Shown here one piece after another: positions 22,701 through 35,526 of a DNA stretch of 64,000 nucleotides. This stretch comes from Urechis unicinctus (lineage: Eukaryota > Annelida > Polychaeta > Xenopneusta > Urechidae), in the NCBI GenBank assembly GCA_034190875.2, contig CM067343.1, positions 64,309,476-64,373,475 of the forward strand. The letters are read 5' to 3'. A program made the translations under genes and the position numbers. Numbering within the stretch: the stretch's first letter is position 1; the number at the start of each line of letters is the position of its first letter. The notes under the pieces were generated by a model, which did no database searches, was not told the origin of the DNA, and saw nothing but the letters and a program-made list of their open reading frames with translations.

Positions 22701-25310
22701 TTCCACTTTCTTGAACACCGACCTATTTTAAATTGGGTGGATTTGGAGTTGTGTCGTGACAGTAGCACACGGACGCGCACGCGCCGTCTGGCACACATAA
22801 CGAAGACACCTGCGTCTAACTGTCATAATTTACCAGTAAAGCCATATTATTTACCTACCGACACAAGCCAATGGCCGACAGGATATTTCCCGGAATAATG
22901 AATATATAGAAACAAATTGGACATCTCACGTCCTGACACGACGCGCGGGTGGTGGCGAAGGGGTTTTTGGATAACGGCCTGAAACAATATGAATTATCAT
23001 TATCGCTGGTGCAGCTGTTGTTGGTTTACTTAAACTTGTTCCGGGATGTTGATATGGGTCAGGAGATATTCTCACTTCCGACGCGGTAGGACATCTTGTC
23101 ACGATGTAAATACCGCGGAGGTTGTCCCCCATCGTATTAACCATTACTCCATGTTATCTGGTTATGACCTACAGGCGCACATTTGTCGGTTGGTGTGGAT
23201 ACAATGCGTATTGATAGCCCTGCATGACGTCTGTATAGACGTCCTACGATGTTCGATCCCAACGCAATGCACAAACCACAATACAAATCAGATACCATGA
23301 ACGTATAAAACCATGCGAGTTATTTGGTTTCATCGCATGTTTTGCTGGTAATGAGCAATTTGCACCAATAATCACTAGTGATGCATTCAGCTGACATAGA
23401 CTACCATTTCGATTGCAGAGGTGGTGACACCATCGATGAGCACATGAGGACATGTTTATCTTTATAACGAGGAGGCAGTAGCTGTGCTTTTGGCTAGTTA
23501 CTACACAGGCTCTTGATAAATGTTGTATTCGAGATACTAAATACCCCGTGACTTTCAAATCACATCACTCATTCGCGCGGAAAATGACGATGCAGGACGG
23601 TATATAAGTATATCACCGTCCGACCGGGGCTATCCGTATTGATAAACCAATTCACGACCGCTCAAAGCGGACTGGCTTTGATCGCCAGATTGATCGGACA
23701 CAGCTCTTGTGCTTTTGAAATGACCCAAAACATTACGTTATGATAAGACGAAACGATAACCTTTATGGTTTACATTGTAACATTATATGACATTGACCTA
23801 GAAATTGGGTTACATTTAGGTCATTCTAAAATGCTAAAAGCAACAGATTTTTTATTAGTTTTGTAACAATGACTTAAGAGCTGATTAAATATTAGATGGG
23901 TCAATCAAGGAGTTATAACCAATAGTGGTCATTATGGTTAAGCAATTAACCATAGAGTGACATGCTAAAATTTTTGTACAGTTATATCTTTCACAAAACT
24001 TGAAACCTTAATGTATCAGATAATACAAGGATGCATGTGTCGTTAGGGTAAGGTCTATGACAACGATCTTATCTTAGTTCCCACCAGAATTCATGTTTGA
24101 CCCGAGATAAATTACTTAAGGTCTTACAATTGCTTAGAGATGACACTATCAATTCTCTATTGAAGGTTCAAAGGATTCTCCATTGTGACGATTCTACACT
24201 TCAATGACCTGGTAAGAACCTTAGCTCAGAGATGAATCAATGTCATTCAGTGCTGATTTTTCACTCACCAATGCATACTTATTGATGTATTCATAAACTC
24301 GCACAAATTCTCTCGATCTCAAATGTATTTATATTTATTCACTTACGAACAGACACGTACTCATCCAGTAATGCACAATCACTCGCTTTCTTTCACAAAT
24401 GCACAATCACTCTCATTCAATAATAGTCAATCATTCATTCACAAATGCACAATCTCTCTCATTCATTCATTCATTCATTAATACAGTCAATCATTCATTC
24501 ACAATCACTCTCAAAAAGATTCAGTTGTACATTAACACAAATATTAACTCGCACACACACTCACACGCACAACCACATTAACGCAAAAGTTCACTTTCAT
24601 ACTGAAAGATTCATCCACAGACTCAGATTCACTCACATTTTCACCAGAAGCTGGTACGAAACATAACACAGATAACCTGTGTTGGTCAGTGCAGATATCC
24701 CTCGTCTTTTACCGACCTATCCTGGTGCTCAAAATCACACCAAAGAGCTTATAGCTACACTAACGAGGTTCCCTCATGCCCCTGCCCGAGAAACTATGTG
24801 ATCATGGCGCCTGTGAGCAGCATGGTGCTTGGTAATTGCGTCTCATATAACCAGATGGAATTCTCTAATTAATTCTGGGGCGTGGTCTCCTCAACCAATC
24901 AGGACACTCTATATCTTTACCAGACGCCAAGCCCTGAGACGTTGGATCAACAGTGCTTTTGTTGATTTAATGTAGGGTTAGAAATACATAATGTCGTATG
25001 AAATATCTTATATCATGAAAACAATATACAGTAAACTGCAATCATAAAATGATTTGACTAAGGATTGGAATATGTCAACATGATAGCTTTAGTATATCTT
25101 AATACTAGCAAAAAAACTCTAAATAAATGCTACATTGGCAATATAAAAATAATGTATTATCTAGCCATTACATATTTGTTATGAGAGTTTTGTAAGACGA
25201 ACATTGGTGGATTAATTAACTACCATGTTGTCAAAAAAACAGAAAAAAACCCACATTGAAATCATATGGAATACACAGGCATGGCAAGTATAATATACAG
25301 CAATAGTGAG
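19770..25310. other. Gene-poor interval with dispersed short repeats
   Basis: No gene could be supported. Seen here are a duplicated hairpin-bearing repeat (21810-21978), a dispersed motif at 23601-23632, a YY1-like CCAAGATGGC at about 22500, and degenerate ATTCATTCATTCA stretches at 24360-24600. Open frames are short and lack domain signals. Confidence 0.4.
21810..21978 (+). repeat. Two diverged tandem units of about 85 bp, each with an inverted repeat
   Basis: Both units begin ATTGTAGATA and contain TACGGGAG followed by its inverted partner (in unit 1, CGGGAGTG then CACTCCCG with loop ATGCATG). Both then have ATA(A)ATA(G/A)AACCTG and GTCTTTTGGG or a variant. A 34-bp stretch of unit 1 (21860-21893) recurs exactly at 27018-27051. 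Confidence 0.7.
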
Positions 25311-26339
25311 TCATACAGCAACCCACTGGGGGAGGTAGAAGTCGTTCTTGTTGAAATCCCTGGCAAGACTCGAACCAGGTTGTGGATAGTCTTTATAATA
25401 CATGACATTGCCTCCTGCCAGCCAAGCCCCCCACCAGCCAAAGGTGCCTGTACTGACAATGGTGTGGTTACACAGGGACAGCAGACAGAGGTCATGTGAT
25501 GGGTAATCAAGCCAATCAGAGAACACTACAATCTGTTGACTTGATGTGATGTGTTTTTTGCTCCAGTTCATATCATCAGTGCACACCACAAATATCACAT
25601 AAGTGAACTTATTCTCAAAAAAAGTCATTGCATTATGGAAGAACTTTTCATTGGCTACTGTGTAGCCTTTTCTCTTGTTGTCTGAGGAAAGGAAGTCCGA
25701 CCTTCTCACATGTATCCCAACAAACTGAACTTCTTTTTTCATTGCTTCGTGGTCCTCCTTAAAGAATGCATTGAATTTATCACGAGCTTGGGTAAGGAAT
25801 TGGCTGACCTTGTCTTCTATCTTGAGAGGGAATCTGAACTGTTTCTTTAAGTCAGATCGAACATGATCAAAATATCTCCAGGATTGGAAATAGCCATCAA
25901 GTTGTAAATTATTCATAAAATTCAAGGAGAATGCACGACCATCAAACATATTGGAGCCTCGTTCAAGAAATATTTTAGGTTTAGCAACCAGTTCATTTTC
26001 ATCTTGTTTCTGTGCTCGTAACAAGGGGAAGAGCTGAGAAACCAGGGAATGTTTAGGCACAACACACTTGAATCCATTAGCTTTAGAAATACCATATAAT
26101 GATGCATACTGGAAGAGCTGATTTCCTATACCACCAGCGAAGACAATACTGAGGTTGTGGGTGTTGTACCAGCTGTAGTTCAAGCTGCTGGTGTCAGCCA
26201 TTACATCACGATCAGCGAACGGTCGGGTCTTTGGCATGAGATATATGCCCGCAAGATAACCCAGATATATACTGAAGAGAGGAATGAAGATGATGATGGC
26301 ACAGATAGTGCATTGTGTGTTGAGCTGAAATCTGACCAT
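25311..26339 (-). CDS. Alpha-1,2-fucosyltransferase-like protein (GT11 family), Golgi type II membrane protein
   Basis: The coding region is one exon of 342 residues. I chose the ATG at 26339 because it follows an acceptor (T-tract then CAG|GACTAAGAATGG), so upstream residues in frame are intron. Order: short cytosolic tail; signal anchor at about 10-33 (CTICAIIIFIPLFSIYLGYL); stem; catalytic domain. GT11 motifs: GGIGNQLFQYA (69-79), DGYFQSWRYF (148-157), HVRRSDF (210-216, the HxRRxD GDP-fucose binding motif), and STGTFGWWGAWLAGG (296-310). It ends with YLPQW. The length matches the vertebrate FUT1/FUT2 type. Expected reaction: transfer of fucose from GDP-fucose to terminal galactose on glycans. 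A 5' noncoding exon should lie upstream. The exact acceptor is not known. Confidence 0.92.
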   Translation of the reverse strand: MVRFQLNTQCTICAIIIFIPLFSIYLGYLAGIYLMPKTRPFADRDVMADTSSLNYSWYNTHNLSIVFAGGIGNQLFQYASLYGISKANGFKCVVPKHSLVSQLFPLLRAQKQDENELVAKPKIFLERGSNMFDGRAFSLNFMNNLQLDGYFQSWRYFDHVRSDLKKQFRFPLKIEDKVSQFLTQARDKFNAFFKEDHEAMKKEVQFVGIHVRRSDFLSSDNKRKGYTVANEKFFHNAMTFFENKFTYVIFVVCTDDMNWSKKHITSSQQIVVFSDWLDYPSHDLCLLSLCNHTIVSTGTFGWWGAWLAGGNVMYYKDYPQPGSSLARDFNKNDFYLPQWVAV

Positions 26340-26402
26340 TCTTAGTCCTGAAAAAAAAAAGACATGCAGACTAAGAATAGTATTTTTGGTGTGAATTATC
26401 AC

Positions 26403-29033
26403 TGATTATCTACTAAAAAACTTAACATTGTTACCAATTGCAATGATGAGCATAATGTACTGATTTTTGTGGCAATTCTTTTCTTTGTCAGACATATGGT
26501 GGCTATCTGATGATGAGGGATATTTTCTAGGTCTTTTGAACCAAGTACAGAAGTTAAGTGCTCCAACAGAGTTTTAAAAATACTGTTGGTCTGATATAAA
26601 TATAGACCCTGGGTGCTAACAACAAAAATAACTGATAAATCACAAGTAAAGCTGTGTGCATTTCCCAATGAAGTGAGGAGACATGAAAATTAGCATTAAA
26701 TTTATGAGGCACGTATTTGAAGTTGGCGTCAATTTACGATATTGTACAACAAATACAGCCTTCAGGCCCTAGTGTCACTGTTACTGTCAGCTAGCCCTAC
26801 AACAGACCAACATCAGTTTTTTTTACTTTGTAGCCTACACTGGCTACAGCTCCCGTACTTGGTTCGATATGCACTCCCTCTTAGTTCTGGCGCGCGACCC
26901 TATATTCCCGGCGTAAGTCAACGGAATCATCACAAGTTCCGCTGCTTTACCTAGTTTTAGCTAATTAAATCAACTCACCAAACATTTATTGGACCAGAAG
27001 CTGAATTTCAGCAAGGTGATAAATAGAACCTGACGTTGGTCTTTTGGGCTAGTTCGATAGGGCTAGCTGCCAGAACATGCATAATTCTAACTATTCATCA
27101 AGTGACAAGTTATGCGCACCTATTTTTCTTCTCAACCAAATCGGAAATATAGCAAAAGGTTTCATAAGAGACATATTTAATTCTCATTTCAACATGTTGC
27201 GCAGATTGAACGAACCGAGTGTTCAATTTGATACTTATAGGCGATAATAGGTCGCGATAATGAATCATCCAACGATCGTGGTATAGTAGAATAGCGATGG
27301 TATGCCAGGAAGGGCTTCGGTCCGCGCGACGAGTGACCTAGAATCGGTTGACGGCCCAGTTAATTCGGATAACAGAGAACCAAGACAACGAATCCCCTAT
27401 CTGTTACACAATAACACTGTCATTGGGTAATCAAGGAGATTATAGAAATATGAAAGTAAAACGGGGAGTATGGGGTTGGAGGGTTGAATGTTGTGTGGTC
27501 TGTCTTGAGATTTTGACCTTTTCGTGCGCAACTTATGAAAAGAACACTGAACAATACATCAAAGGGCTGTGGGCTCTTACCCCCTGGGACTCTTCAGTCC
27601 ACCCTCTTGCGAAGTACTAATTTGTTGAACAAACTTTGCGCAGTTTATACCAAAGTATATTCTTCATATAGCTGGTATATGAACCTGTCATATACAGATA
27701 TAGCTCACCATGAGTTGAAGCAACTTGTTCGTTTAACTGCTTCGATTTTAGACCAACTGATTTGTGGATCGATTTTAAGGCGTGAAAACATTCACGTTCG
27801 TCTTTTATTCTTTACCCTCGGAAAATTGTATATGGGGATGGGTGTTTTTGATACTCTATCAAATCTTTTTGATTGTAAAGCATTCAGCGGCTACTATTTC
27901 TCATATTAATGCGAGCAAGTTCACAACAAATCTAAAACAGAGACTGTGTATACAGACTATCTTCAAATTATTCCACGTTTTGCAGTAGGTAAGAAACTCC
28001 AAATATCATTTAAGAAGTTTTATTTTAATTATTGCCTGAATTCCAGGTTATTTTAATACTTAATCACTACGAACGAAAAAAATATATACCCTTTAAGCCA
28101 AGAGAGGATACATTCTCGCATGTGTATGGTCAGAAAAATCTCTCTTAATTGGGATCATCAACCCCCACCCCAGAGGATATACAGCCATATAAGCATAAGA
28201 ACAATACCTCCAGTGTGAACCCTGCAGCAGAACACCACAAAAATGACTATATCGTTATTTACAATGAACAATGTTAATAGCAGTGGTGGTTTCAGCGAGC
28301 ACCGCGCGTTGGAAATGTCGTTGTCAGATAATCGACGTACACGCTCTCTGGACTATGTATAGCCGTGCCATCCCTTTCTCCATCACAAGTACTATGTGTG
28401 GTATCTTACTAATATTATTCGGAGTCGTAGCAGGGAGATGAGATTGTCGACAGAGCATAAAGCTGCGTTACCGAACCATAACCTTACATTTTAGCTCCAC
28501 ATTAACAGATTATAGTCTTGCAGCTGATGGATCGGCTGGCTTCTGTGTCAGTACCGCCCGCCGTGAACTGGGCTGTCTTGTTGCTTACTACTACGCACGT
28601 GGGTATTTACTCCGGGGGAAATGATGACCGCTATATCTAACAATTCCCATCTTATCATCTACAAACAAACAAACACTTTCGATTGTGTTTACCAACGTAT
28701 GCAAACAACGCTAATTTAATTCGTGAATAATTAGGCATGCAGGCACACTGTTTAAATACAGGATTATCATTCGCTCGATCTTTGAAAGCTATTAAACCAC
28801 CCGAACATATGCACATACAACGATGCTCAGTTATTCTTGACATTATCAACACACGGACCGAAACATGCAGTCATGTTGAAGCATTAGCCTGACTGATCAT
28901 CCTTATCACCTCCCATGTATGAATCAGTGAACTTTGGTGGGTATTTTGATAACTATCATCATTCCGAAGTTCCGATGTACTGGAGGGCATCTGGGGGCAA
29001 TACACTACACGCGTAACAGGGACTGTCAAGAAG

Positions 29034-29114
<81 letters not shown>

Positions 29115-30297
29115 CGTGTGTGTGTCTCTGTGTGTGTCTATGTGTGCGTGTGTTGTGTGTGTGTTGGGCCTCAGCAGCGATAGACTATGTATGTAGCGTA
29201 AAAAAGGGCACATTTATACTTAAATATATCATGTTTTTAAAGCTTGCTGCAATAAAAATGCAATCTGGGCGATTTCGTGTTATTTTTATTATTCTGTTAC
29301 CATTTTTGCTTTGTTACTAAAACTATTCAATTGCTGCCTATTCTTCACGCACTGTCAAAATAAGCGACCACAAAAATAGCCGTCGTCTCTAATTGGACTT
29401 GAATATACGATATCCAAATCTATTCATTGATAAATTAGTTTAAACAATTTCATCGCAGAATTTTTATGATATTTGATTAAATTCACCTTAAATGGCTCTA
29501 TTTGACCCGACCGTTTGGCTGAATTATTAGCATCTGTCTGGCCCAAACCACGAGTACACTATGTGTTTCGGTTATCAATACTCGCTAGAAGACCTCCTCT
29601 ATGTCGTTATGTCAATTCACTTCGAAAAATGTGTAATTCCTCTTGAACCGGAAGGCATTCGGGAATCGGATCATTATAATATAGATGTTTTTATCATGTT
29701 TTCACTCAGCTAAATGTGATAATTACGCTCTAGGCCCGTGAATTATACATCACCTCTTGGCGTAGTAACCTTGGATCTACACATTCTTCTACGTGTGTCT
29801 GTCTTAAGCCTGATGATGTCGATGTGATCTATGATTTTCTGTGATTGACCGTACACTAAGATAACTGTAACTTTACCTGTAGTGCATGTTCATGAGTACA
29901 CGCTCAGATGAACATAGTGCAATCAGATTACCCCAAATTATGCGCACGTGTACTGTGCAAAGGTATCTACTTCTGACATCACCAGTTAGGAGATGATTAT
30001 TTAAGTCCTGGATGACATTGGCGTACCTACATTACCGTGAGAATTTATTCGAGAAAAGAAGCACAGCAGGTTATGTGAACGTTTACTTACCTATTATCGA
30101 ATTTATCTTATGACTGAATTGTCTCTTTTCCTTTTGTACGCGTTCAAGTATTGCTCGACTTTGATTATTAAAATGCAAAGATAGCAGTTGTTCGTAAAAA
30201 TACTCCCCTATTTATGCATTACAACAGCATCTGGTTATTGCAATTAGATAGATGAAATCTTGTTTGTTTTACCTGTTACACCTTCAGACAAACAGAT
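26403..30297. other. Intergenic region between the fucosyltransferase gene and ADH1
   Basis: It contains the unseen 5' exon and promoter of the fucosyltransferase gene, an exact 34-bp copy of a dispersed repeat at 27018-27051, and the (AG)n tract. Overlapping open frames at 27348-27909 show no domain signal, and I do not call them. Confidence 0.4.
29037..29112 (+). repeat. (AG)n microsatellite followed by GT-rich sequence
   Basis: About 38 uninterrupted AG dinucleotides, then TGTG-rich sequence to about 29165. Confidence 0.98.
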
Positions 30298-31602
30298 ATG
30301 AAACGCGCTGAGATCACAGGACCCAATAAGCCACTATCTGTGACGTCACGTCCGGTACCAGAAGCACCGGCTGCTGGCTTTGTCTTGAAGACCTTATTTT
30401 CTGGTATATGTCATACTGACCTTCATGTCATAGAAGATGACATTTCAATCGGGGAAGGAAAATCCATTAGACTCAGAGACCTCATCGGTAAAAGGTTCTT
30501 TGACATATCCAATGGAACATGTCAGACTTAAGTTTTGGAATATATCGATTGTCTCGATATGGTTTTTAATAATAATTTTTATAAAGACAATGATGAATTA
30601 TTTTCAAGGGAAGTTCTTTGTGTTTATTAATGGTCTTGTTTAATGTGTTTCGCAGGGGATAAATATGTTGGTTTAGTTCCTGGCCACGAGATTTGCGGCA
30701 TTGTTCAATCTCTTGGAAGTGAAGCTGGTGATGATTGTCCCATCAAGGTAGGGGACACCGTGATGGTGTATCCGTGGCGTGGATGTCGTAAATGTGAGAA
30801 CTGTGCCATCGGGGACAGTCAGCTATGCGAGCATAACAAGGGCACCACCACTGACTACGGGAAAGGGCCGGAAAATGGCGGCTACAGCTCGCACATAGCA
30901 GTACCGGAAGTTGAGATTGCCGTCAAGGTCCCAGAATGCATTCCTCCTCAGGTCGCGTGCATGTTGCCATGTAGCGCTTTGACGTCTTTTTCTGTTCTAA
31001 AAAAAGCAAAGCCTTTCTTGGAACACGCTAGAGACATTCGAGGTTCCGGTAATCTCATGATTGTTGGGGCCGGGGGACTCGGTATCTGGGCAATCGTGCT
31101 GGTCCGACAAATCATGAAACTCAAAAACATCAATATCATCTGTGCCGACGTCAACGAAGAGAAGTTGGCGTTTGCTAAGAAAGCGGGTGCTGACGAGGTT
31201 CTTGTCTGGGGGAAAGATCTCAGCATGGATGATCTGGTAACTCTCAGCACTCAATCAGGTCAGCGCCGCATGGACGCCGTTGTCGATTACGTCGGGCTGC
31301 CCAAGACGTGTCAGGCGGGCTTCTATTCCCTCCACACGGGAGGAACCCTGTTTCCTGTAGGCCTACACGGCGGGCAACTTCCTATTCCAATCCCGATACT
31401 GATCGGAAGGTCTATTGTCATCCAGGGTAACCGCACGGGATCGCTTACAACCTTAAACGAGCTGGTCGGGCTTATGTCAGCTGTTTCCGGCAAATTCGAA
31501 CCCCCTGAGATCGATATCTTTGACATAGAAGATGTCAATACAGCTGTTAGTAAACTCTACAAAGGAGAGATTAAAGGCCGTGCAATTCTGACATTTGATT
31601 AA
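30298..31602 (+). CDS. Zinc-dependent alcohol dehydrogenase family protein (ADH copy 1)
   Basis: Two exons: 30298-30487 (donor G|GTAAAA) and 30656-31602 (acceptor TTTCGCAG), phase 1, giving 378 residues in full frame. It belongs to the medium-chain dehydrogenase/reductase superfamily, which oxidises alcohols or reduces aldehydes with NAD(P). Seen: catalytic-zinc region CHTDLH (Cys38) and GHE (His74); structural-zinc cysteines in CRKCENCAIGDSQLC (107, 110, 113, 121); Rossmann loop GAGGLG (201-206); and Asp in ICADVN after the second strand, favouring NAD over NADP. AATAAA follows at 31728. It is a tandem paralogue of the gene at 35.5 kb. Substrate is not predictable. Confidence 0.9.
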
Positions 31603-31727
31603 AGGACAGACAATTTTACATCTGTTATATTAAATCTAATTCTTCTCCCCTTTAAAACAAATCTAGTTCACATGTAGATAATGTCAAATAGACGAAGGTT
31701 AAAGTAGCCAACTTTCATCTTATTGGT

Positions 31728-31733
31728 AATAAA
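31728..31733 (+). terminator. Polyadenylation signal of ADH copy 1
   Basis: AATAAA 126 bp after the stop codon. Confidence 0.75.
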
Positions 31734-32784
31734 GATTTCAATTATAATCTGTTTGTAGTTGGTGTTCACATATCATTTACGTTGTGTATAGGGCTGCTAC
31801 GAATCGGATAAATATCAGACTTACATGGTTATTTAGAGAATCGCTGGGGCTATAACGTATGGATGATTCATCAGCTAGAAACAATTTTAAGGACAAAATG
31901 CAAGACGTCAGAAATCCTAACTGAGACATTCCGCCCTGACATGAATAGAATGCTACAACAAAAATGTGTTAATGAGAAAGTTAGGACCGTTATCAGCGAT
32001 GTAACGTCACACTTAGTGCATTATTCGCCTATTTAACCTCTAGGGTGTCCTTGGTCGGCCGCTCTTGTACATTGACTCCTATTAACCATCTTATTCCAGC
32101 GAGGAACTAACCTTTAACCTTGAAAATGATAAACACCGCCTTGTTGGAAGACACATTGAACAGAGACGATAGGGCGATTGAAACACTCGAGAATAAGCGA
32201 GTATTGTGAGCAGAGGAACATGCTTGGACACGACTCGATCAAGTACTAACTTTCTGGCCGATAGATAAGCCCAACTCGTCCGAGATTAGGGTGGCTTGTT
32301 GCGGAGGGTATCAGTGTTAAACATGGCGTTGACACCAATACATGTGTACATAAACAAGGGATTTTAATCTCGTCAGATAACTCTAACGGGCATAGTTTCA
32401 TACTCCTATTCATTGCGTTGAGGGTATAAACAGTGCACCCAAGCAACACAATATTTACCAATTATCATCGTTGATAAGTTATGGTTGATCATTGTTATGT
32501 GACCCCCAGGTTTGATTTACTCGTGGATCTGGCTCCTGTATGCTTAAATCGTACTTTCATCGTGCTTATAGGAAACATGCATAGTGTCGTGAATCGTTGC
32601 TTTGTTAAGCACCACCCTGATGTAATAAATCACTCCACAGTGTTGTGATGTTATTCGATGCACTCCTCTCACTTGGGTATTGATTTACATACCGACATTT
32701 AAAAAATAGAGAAATCAGCTTGTGTGTGCTTGCAAAGCAAGCATCAACCATGTGTACGTGCTGTAACATAGCTTCCCGGGTGTG

Positions 32785-33060
32785 TGGGGGGATGGGGGGG
32801 GGGGGGGGGGTAATTCGCTATATGGAGGTTAGAGTGGATGGGTTCTCGCTATGTCCCGGTGGGGGGGGGGGGGGGTTCTCGCTATGGGGGGGGGGGGGGG
32901 TGTTTCTCGTTTGGAGGTTAGAGGGGATGTGCTCTCGCTATATGGAGGTTAGAGGGGATGTGCCTGGGGGGATGGGTTCTCGCTATGTGGAGGTTAGAGG
33001 GGATGTGCCGGGGGGTAGGGGTGTTTCTCTCTATGTGGAGGTTAGAGGGGATGTGCCTCT
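32785..33060 (+). repeat. G-tracts interspersed with a GGAGGTTAGAGGGGATG repeat
   Basis: Runs of up to about 19 G, plus 5-6 copies of TATGGAGGTTAGAGGGGATG or variants. The G-runs are close enough together for G-quadruplex formation. Confidence 0.85.
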
Positions 33061-34825
33061 AATTTGGGGCATTTCGATATATACAAATGGGTCGTTATTT
33101 CTAGAAGACAGGTATAGCAATGGTTCGGTTTTTTTGGCAATGATCTGGTATGCCAATAGGTACGTATTTTTGACAGCGAGTATCGCAATGGATATTTGTT
33201 TTTTTGATAAGTCCCCTGGGTCAATGGTGGCCATTAAAAGTGGTTGCGTTGTTTCAAAGACAAGTTTTATGCATGATACGCAAACAGAAAGCTCAGGCCC
33301 GTACATTATCCTTCCACTGTTTCCTGCAATATCGTCTACCTCATGAGCCGGACGTCTTGGGGCGCTCGTTGGTAGCCTGCGGGCCCGAGTCACACATCTG
33401 TTTATTTAGTGGCCGCTATTTAATTAACTGTCTTGCCGTTACGAACCAGAGCATCGTTGGGACTGACTACGGTATCAGCAAAGTTTTTTGGTTGCTTTTT
33501 TTTTTTTGCAGTTGCTAAGCATAATAAACGTACTTTTTCATTCTGAATCGTTGGTTTGGTATATGGATGGGTCCTTTGTAGCTCCTCGAGGTGGTCTAGA
33601 TATGGTTTGGGATCATTGATTTTGGTATATTTATTGATGACCCTTTTAAAAATTTGGTATATGAATGGGTCTTTTTTCAGAGGATTTGGTATGTAATGGT
33701 TCCTTTTTCTCACTTTGGCTTGGTATAAATATGGTCCGGTTTTTGTTTCCTGTTGCTTTTTGTACAACCTAACCTCAATTTTAGTGTATTACGGTTACTG
33801 AAACTTGTTTTTGCCAGAACATGATTGATATAGCCATGATGCCCTGCTACACTGTAGGTTGGTTGCATTTATGCAGGTAGAGGGGTAAGGAGAAGAAAGC
33901 GTGAGAGTATAATGCGGAATTCCCATTTAAGCACTGATTGAATTTGCGACCTGATTATGCGTTCAACTCAAGTAATACAGAAGCATGATGTAGCCGTGAC
34001 TGTTTAGCTGGGCGAAGGTCAGTGGAGTGAGTACCATAATGATCAGCATGAGTTGGCTCCGATCTCAACCCAGTCATCTGGGTAAACCACCACCCTCTCG
34101 AATTCTACAGCCGAACATGAGAAATTGCATACCAGCATGATTTTACTTCGATCCGACCAGGATAGAAACGTTGATAAAAGTTGGGCATTTACTTCACAAC
34201 TGCGTCCTCCCGTTCTTGAAACCCGTATGAACGCGACTTTGACATTCCAGTGGTAGCCTATATTTTAGAGCGTAGTGTGGTCAGGAGAGTGAACTATGTC
34301 TCTCACCTGTGAGCTTGTTAAGGGCAACAGATCACCACCCGAACATTGCTCTACAGCGGGTGACCCCAGACAACTACTCACAAACATGGACTTGTTGTTT
34401 GCCGCGTCTGTAACATTATCCGCCATTGTCTGACGGTACCGACTTGTAAAAGTGGCCTATCTCGAGATCCACACGTTCGTGCCTTTACGAAGTTAGACAG
34501 AAAAAGCGAAAAGCATGGACTTGGTACTGACCGTGAAGTAAAACGGGTCCGGAAGAGCTCATGCATAATGCCAAGCACCAGTTCTGTGGGTGCCACGTCG
34601 ATGGGAACTGTGGGACAGTCCACTCAAGATTCGGAGAGCTGACGGGAGTCACTCTTAGTTCAGAGAGCCGACAAGAGTAGGTTGTAGCCAACCCTGGGAC
34701 CAGAGAGCGGACGTGAGTAAGTAGTCCTGTGTCGTATTTAATGGCGACATAGATCGTTGCTAGTGTTTAAACCTTCGATGGATAATCATATGAGTGACTG
34801 AATGAACGAATGAGTGAGTGGGTAA

Positions 34826-34947
<122 letters not shown>

Positions 34948-35526
34948 TAGAGAGAGAGATAATGTGTGAGACTGCGTGTGAATCAGTATAAGTGTGAATG
35001 AATAAATGAGCGTTTATGTGTATATATGTGTGTGCGTATATGTGTGCGTAAATGAATAAAATAGTAATTGTGTATGAGTATGTGAGAGATAAAGGGTGTG
35101 TGTGTTAGTCAGTGTTTGACTGTATGAGTGAGTGAGATAACGCCTTCATATTTAGCAAACCTTGAAAATTATAATTAGACGTCCTTGACTTATTATATTA
35201 TCATATTCAAAAACATTTTGCCCGTTTTGCATGAACAAGTGCAGTGACCAACCATCCCTGAAAATTTCAATAAATATCCAAAATATGTTTCCAGATATCT
35301 TGCAAACAGGAAGACAAACAGTAATACAAACAAACAGACTAACAGAGTTGAAAAATACTCAGCCTTTTCGCACGGTGTTAATCTTGATAAACCGCCCAGA
35401 CATGACAATTCTCATTGAACTACGAATCACGTCCGCCGATATGTGTGTATTGCTGTAATATATGCCACAGCGGACACGCCTTTTTCATTTATAATATTTG
35501 ATTTGTTTTCTCCGAATTCAGAAAGG

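Noticed and set aside
23235..23270. Possible tRNA from a GTTCGATCCC B-box-like word
   Set aside because: No matching A-box or foldable cloverleaf in the preceding 60 bp.
27348..27909. Two overlapping plus-strand open frames of 90 and 124 codons
   Set aside because: No ATG in a convincing context, no domain signal, and no splice-site support.
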